Shown one piece after another: positions 21,797-25,045 of a stretch of DNA of 25,045 bases. Position 1 is the first letter of the stretch. The number at the start of each line of letters is the position of its first letter. Position numbers and translations under genes: made by a program. Under the pieces are notes generated by a model. It saw nothing but the letters and a program-made list of their open reading frames with translations. It was not told where the DNA came from and searched no databases. The stretch is from DASUPK01 sp033856335 (GTDB taxonomy: Bacteria; Actinomycetota; Thermoleophilia; Solirubrobacterales; 70-9): positions 1-25,045 of the forward strand of contig JAWVFG010000120.1 in NCBI GenBank assembly GCA_033856335.1. Direction: 5' to 3'.

Positions 21797-23250
21797 GCCG
21801 GAGTCAGCCGGAGCTCCGACACCGGCATGCCCAGCCGGCGCCCGTCGCTCGATCCATTGCGCGATGGGACGAGGGGGCGGGAGATCAGCACCAGGCCCGA
21901 CTCGGCCGCGGCACGCGCAAAACGAGGAGGCAACCGGACCTCGAGGATCTCATCGTCGCCGGTGACCAGCTCCGGAGGCAGCGGCTCCGATCCGGCGTAG
22001 GCACCATGCAGATAGTCGAGCGGGGCGCCGCGCACCCCGGCGGTCTGCACTCTCAGCACAACGCCGTCGGCCGAAGGCGCCAGACGAAGGAGGGCTACGG
22101 GCTCAGTCCAGCGAAAGGACGTGCCCCGCCTAACCTCGAGGCCATACGTGCTGATCAGTACGCCGTCCAGGCGGTCGGCGCCGATCGCTCCGCCGCCGGA
22201 GGCCGGGGGCATGGCGTTCTCCCCGGCGGATTCCTGCAGTTGAACGACGCGGACGTTGGCCTCATGGGCGGCGATGTAGCTGCGCCAACGGGCCTCCTCG
22301 GGGACCACCGCGGCCACGGCCACGGCGTGATGTAAGCGCGTCCTGATCCGCTCCCACGTCCACCTCGGGCGTGAACCCGCGATTCGGGCGGGCAAGCGTG
22401 CCGCCAGTTCCCGACTGAGCCACACCGCGTCCCGCCGGCTGTGTCGGATCGCCGAGCCCAGGGCTGCGACGATCGGGCGCGCGACCTCGTCGCGGTAGGC
22501 GTGGCGACGCGCCCACAGCCCGGCGGGCCCGAAATAGCGCTCGCAGAATTCGGGGTCCTGCTCGCGGCGCACGACGCACCCCCCGCGGGCGAACTCGCCC
22601 CCGAGCTCCAGGGCGAAGCTCATCTCCTGCTCGAGTTCGTGGCTGAGCACGGCCCGATCGAGGTGTGTGCTCCGGGCGCCCGCCTTGTCCAGGCGGGCTG
22701 ACATGAGCGAGGACGCAAACGGCCCCAGCCGCGAATCGATTCCGCCCACGTGGGTGTAGGTCTCGCCGCGGATCGCAACGCCGGTCGTGCTGAGTCGAAT
22801 CCAACCCGCGCGATCCCATTCATCGAAAGCCTGCTCGAGCCAGCGTTTGCTCAACGGACTGATTCCGGAGGACGCAGTCTGCAGGTTCGTGAGCGTGGCG
22901 ACCTCGAGTTCGTCATCCGCGGCGAATGCCTCGGCCACGGTGGCAAGGCATGCAGGGTCGGCGCGGACGTGGGCCTCGGTGAGGAGCAGCACCGGCGCCG
23001 TCGCAGCGCGCGCGGCCGCGTCGTAAAGCCCCATCAGCGAGGCGCCCGGTGCGGACACGACCTCGTCCTGAGGGGCGAGCACCGTTGCCACCTGACGCTC
23101 GAAGTCAGGGTGCCTGCCGTCCGCGCCCAGGACCAGCTGGAAGCGCTCCCGCGGGAGCGTCTGGTCATGGCTCCAGGTACGCAGGTGCTCGACGACGTCC
23201 CCGCGAGGATCCTCGAGCGGAATGACGACCGCCAGGTCCATGTGGCTCAT
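21793..23250 (-). CDS. GT2-like glycosyltransferase with C-terminal beta accessory domain
   Basis: 485 residues. N-terminal part, about 4-260, is GT2-like: DLAVVIPLEDPRGDV, FQLVLGADGRHPDFE, APVLLLTEAHVRADP in the place of the usual metal-binding DxD loop, GVAIRGETYTHVGGID, and a later HELEQEMSFALELGG. The absence of a clear DxD and the presence of Thr-Glu-Ala-His suggest a subgroup with altered metal use, or a non-catalytic GT-A domain. After a helical linker at 260-345 follows a beta-rich C-terminal domain (YGLEVRRGTSFRWTEPVALLRL at 369-390 onward, ending DGRRLGMPVSELRL), related to that of the sulfotransferase. ATG 23250 overlaps the upstream GT4 stop by 4 bases (ATGA). The gene ends in a 4-base overlap with the methyltransferase. 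Confidence 0.8.
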   Translation of the reverse strand: MSHMDLAVVIPLEDPRGDVVEHLRTWSHDQTLPRERFQLVLGADGRHPDFERQVATVLAPQDEVVSAPGASLMGLYDAAARAATAPVLLLTEAHVRADPACLATVAEAFAADDELEVATLTNLQTASSGISPLSKRWLEQAFDEWDRAGWIRLSTTGVAIRGETYTHVGGIDSRLGPFASSLMSARLDKAGARSTHLDRAVLSHELEQEMSFALELGGEFARGGCVVRREQDPEFCERYFGPAGLWARRHAYRDEVARPIVAALGSAIRHSRRDAVWLSRELAARLPARIAGSRPRWTWERIRTRLHHAVAVAAVVPEEARWRSYIAAHEANVRVVQLQESAGENAMPPASGGGAIGADRLDGVLISTYGLEVRRGTSFRWTEPVALLRLAPSADGVVLRVQTAGVRGAPLDYLHGAYAGSEPLPPELVTGDDEILEVRLPPRFARAAAESGLVLISRPLVPSRNGSSDGRRLGMPVSELRLTPA

Positions 23251-24512
23251 CGGCTCTCCCGCCTCGATCGACGCAGGGCGTTCAGCTGCCGGGCCACCAC
23301 CGCCGACGCCCGGTGGGACGCGCGGAACGTCGCCGCATCCGACTCGAGTTGCGCCGCCGTCTGCCGCGCCTGGTCCGCTTCGCGCTCGGCGGCGGCCGCC
23401 CTCTGCTCCGCCTCGGCGGCTCGCTGCCTGGCCCGCGCGGTCTCCTCCTGAAGCTGCGCCCCCTCGGTGTTGCGGAGTCCCAGCTCGGCCCTCAAGAGCT
23501 TTGCCTCGTGCTCGAATCCCAGGGCCCGCGCGTCGGCCTGCCATTGCGCCCGCGTCAGCCTGCTGAGCTCGTCGAGTGGCGCGCCCGCCGGCTCGCTTCG
23601 CGGGGCAATCCGGGAGAAGAGCTCGACAAGGGCCTCGCAGTGGGCCCTGGCGCTGTGGTGGGCGATTGCAAGGTCGCGGGTCGCGGATCCCATCTCCGGG
23701 CTATACGCGCGCAGATCCTCTCGCATGGAACGCGCGTCGCGGGAGGGCGCCGTCTCACCGTCGAAGTTGACGGCCTCCTGTGCCGCGTAGCGCTCCGGCG
23801 TGACCCACCCGTCACCGCCGTTGTGGTCGTAGACGTAGGCCGCTCTACCGCAGGCCATCGCCTCGACGATCACTCGCGACTTGCCGATCACGATGTCGCT
23901 GTCATTCATGTCCATTTCCGGCGAGACCGTGAAGCCGTCGCCCTGCAGCCCCCGACGCACGACCTCGATGCCCGCGTCTGCGCAGGCCCGGCTGACCAGC
24001 TCGAATCGGTTGCCCGAGACGTAGTTGCCAAGCACCAGAGCGCGCCGCGGCTGCTCGCCGATCGGGCCCCGCGGCGAGAAGCGGCGGAGATCCACGGGCT
24101 GGCGCAGCCTGATCACCTCGGGCACGTGGCTCATGGAGCCGGCGTACCGTGCCGCCCCGTCGTGCAGGGTGACTGTCGCGCTGGTCACACCCGGCACCTG
24201 GGGAACGACCCACCGGTCGTGTTCGACCGAGTGGAGGCAGAAGGCCTGGGGCACCCCCCTGTAGTGATCGGCGAGCGCGTAGGCGGTCGGTGTGTCCTGC
24301 GCATAGACGGCGTCGCACGCGTCGGGAAGCTCAGCGGGGTCGGTGACGACGCGCAGGCCTCGCTCTGTCGCGAGCGCCGCCATCTCCCCGGCCTCCTCGG
24401 TCAGGATCGTGACGCCATGACCAAGACGCTCGAGGTGTTCCGCGACCGTCGCCAGATAGGTGCCGACACCCCCGATTGTCGTCAACTCCAAGGTGCCTAG
24501 AACGAGATTCAC
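23247..24512 (-). CDS. GT4-like glycosyltransferase with C-terminal coiled coil
   Basis: 421 residues from GTG 24512. Seen: VLGTLELTTIGGVGTYL with a GT4 acceptor loop, AVYAQDTPTAYALADHY, CLHSVEHDRWV, LRQPVDLRRFSPRG, and the donor-lobe stretch GKSRVIVEAMACGRAAYVYD. From about 330 to 421 the sequence is a long Ala/Glu/Arg/Gln-rich helix (LLRAELGLRNTEG, then repeated Ala-Glu-x-Arg-Ala patterns), a probable coiled coil, ending in a basic RRSRR tail. GTG is chosen because the enzyme fold begins there and AGGGAG lies 7 bases upstream; the frame is open further upstream only as antisense of the neighbouring gene. First of a two-gene unit with the GT2-like protein. Role: glycan assembly, with the coiled coil for oligomerisation or spacing (inference). 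Confidence 0.85.
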   Translation of the reverse strand: MNLVLGTLELTTIGGVGTYLATVAEHLERLGHGVTILTEEAGEMAALATERGLRVVTDPAELPDACDAVYAQDTPTAYALADHYRGVPQAFCLHSVEHDRWVVPQVPGVTSATVTLHDGAARYAGSMSHVPEVIRLRQPVDLRRFSPRGPIGEQPRRALVLGNYVSGNRFELVSRACADAGIEVVRRGLQGDGFTVSPEMDMNDSDIVIGKSRVIVEAMACGRAAYVYDHNGGDGWVTPERYAAQEAVNFDGETAPSRDARSMREDLRAYSPEMGSATRDLAIAHHSARAHCEALVELFSRIAPRSEPAGAPLDELSRLTRAQWQADARALGFEHEAKLLRAELGLRNTEGAQLQEETARARQRAAEAEQRAAAAEREADQARQTAAQLESDAATFRASHRASAVVARQLNALRRSRRESR

Positions 24513-24519
24513 GGACCCT

Positions 24520-24525
24520 CTCCCT
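24520..24525 (-). promoter_or_regulatory. Ribosome binding site AGGGAG deciding the GTG start at 24512
   Basis: On the minus strand AGGGAG is followed by 7 bases and GTG. It supports a leadered start at 24512 instead of the far-upstream in-frame codons. Confidence 0.55.
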
Positions 24526-24558
24526 GGTTGCTCCCGAGGTTGGGTGCCAAGGCGGGCG

Positions 24559-24564
24559 AGTATA
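24559..24564 (-). promoter_or_regulatory. -10-like box TATACT upstream of the GT4/GT2 unit
   Basis: TATACT on the minus strand, 46 bases before the GTG at 24512, giving a leader of roughly 40 bases with the AGGGAG site. Its last base pair overlaps the ATG of the divergent glycosylase gene. Confidence 0.35.
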
Positions 24565-25045
24565 TGGAGGTGGCCGAGACGCTGAATGAACTCGCCTCCG
24601 AGATCACCTCGTGCACGCGGTGTCCGCGGTTGGTCAAGTGGCGGGAGCAGAGCGCGGCGGAGCCGCCTCGCCGCTACCGGGGAGAGCGCTACTGGGCCCG
24701 GCCGCTGCCGGGGTTCGGGGACCCGCGGGCGCGGATCGTGATCGTCGGGCTGGCGCCGGCCGCGCACGGCGGCAATCGCACCGGCCGGGTCTTCACGGGG
24801 GACCGATCGGGCGACTGGCTCTACGCGGCGCTGCACCGCGCTGGGCTGACGAACCAGCCGACGTCGGTGAGCGTCGACGACGGGCTCCGCCTGCACGACG
24901 CCTATGTCACCGCCGTGAACCGCTGCCCGCCGCCGCAGAACAGGCCGACCACCGAGGAGCGCGACAACTGCCTGCCCTATCTGGTCCGGGAGCTGCGGCT
25001 GCTCCGCGCCGCGCGGGTGATCGTCGCGCTCGGCTCCTTCGCGTG
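24564..25045 (+). CDS. Type-5 (UdgB-like) uracil-DNA glycosylase, 3' end cut by the window
   Basis: At least 160 residues; runs off the right edge. Removes uracil and other deaminated bases from DNA (base excision repair), not part of the glycan pathway. Seen: SCTRCPRLVKWRE with Cys17 and Cys20, PLPGFGDPRARIVIVGLAPAAHGGNRTG with the type-5 motif GLAPAAHG at 62-69, FTGDRSGDWLYAAL, and VNRCPPPQNRPTTEER with Cys121 and then Cys136; the four cysteines match the 4Fe-4S ligands of family 4/5 enzymes. ATG 24564 is the first in-frame start before the CxxC motif. There is no clear ribosome site or box. It marks the right boundary of the glycan locus. Confidence 0.92.
   Translation, partial: MEVAETLNELASEITSCTRCPRLVKWREQSAAEPPRRYRGERYWARPLPGFGDPRARIVIVGLAPAAHGGNRTGRVFTGDRSGDWLYAALHRAGLTNQPTSVSVDDGLRLHDAYVTAVNRCPPPQNRPTTEERDNCLPYLVRELRLLRAARVIVALGSFA

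Noticed and set aside
24513..24896. N-terminal extension of the GT4 frame beyond 24512
   Set aside because: It is antisense to the uracil-DNA glycosylase and has no domain character; the ribosome site AGGGAG supports 24512.
1..25045. CRISPR arrays, tRNA/rRNA genes, insertion sequences, attachment sites
   Set aside because: No regularly spaced direct repeats, no tRNA-like cloverleaf, no transposase or integrase motif was seen on either strand.

Overview
This 25-kb window is a dense glycan-biosynthesis locus from a GC-rich bacterium, most likely an actinobacterium. Solirubrobacterales/Thermoleophilia is my best guess, from gene content, GTG/TTG starts and apparently leaderless genes with TAnnnT boxes just before the start codon. 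That placement is an inference; there is no rRNA or other taxonomic marker here. I see no tRNA, rRNA, insertion sequence, CRISPR or phage gene. There is no gene-free stretch longer than about 75 bases.

Layout, left to right. (1) 8-2169, minus: two tyvelose/paratose 2-epimerase-like SDR enzymes. (2) 2203-4226, plus: gmd (GDP-mannose 4,6-dehydratase) and a methyltransferase that seems to start at a CTG codon. (3) 4223-6213, minus: a second gmd-like gene and a GT2 glycosyltransferase. (4) 6276-9880, plus: a methyltransferase, a small coiled-coil protein and a double-headed GT4-GT4 glycosyltransferase. (5) 9856-14805, minus: a GT4, a second copy of the small coiled-coil protein, a GT4 paralogous to the first half of the double enzyme, then an ABC exporter (permease plus ATPase with a C-terminal glycan-recognition-like domain). 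(6) 14867-18591, plus: fcl (GDP-L-fucose synthase type), a GT-C-like polytopic membrane protein and a secreted DUF5995-type protein. (7) 18533-20907, minus: a sulfotransferase with a C-terminal beta domain, then a GT2. (8) 20954-21796, plus: a methyltransferase. (9) 21793-24512, minus: a GT4 with a C-terminal coiled coil, then a GT2-like protein with a C-terminal beta domain. (10) 24564 to the right edge, plus: a type-5 uracil-DNA glycosylase, where housekeeping sequence probably resumes.

How it may work together (inference): Gmd and Fcl supply GDP-6-deoxy-sugars such as GDP-L-fucose. The GT2 and GT4 enzymes build a chain on a cytoplasmic lipid carrier. Methyltransferases and a sulfotransferase decorate or cap it, and the Wzm/Wzt-type ABC transporter exports it. 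The GT-C protein would act on the outer face of the membrane.

The most distinctive observation is a two-gene cassette present twice: a ~110-residue protein with an amphipathic N-terminal helix and a coiled coil, directly followed by a GT4 enzyme. The two small proteins align without gaps over 90 residues. The second theme is promoter architecture: TAnnnT boxes 6-9 bases before start codons, twice built on the upstream gene's TAG stop codon.
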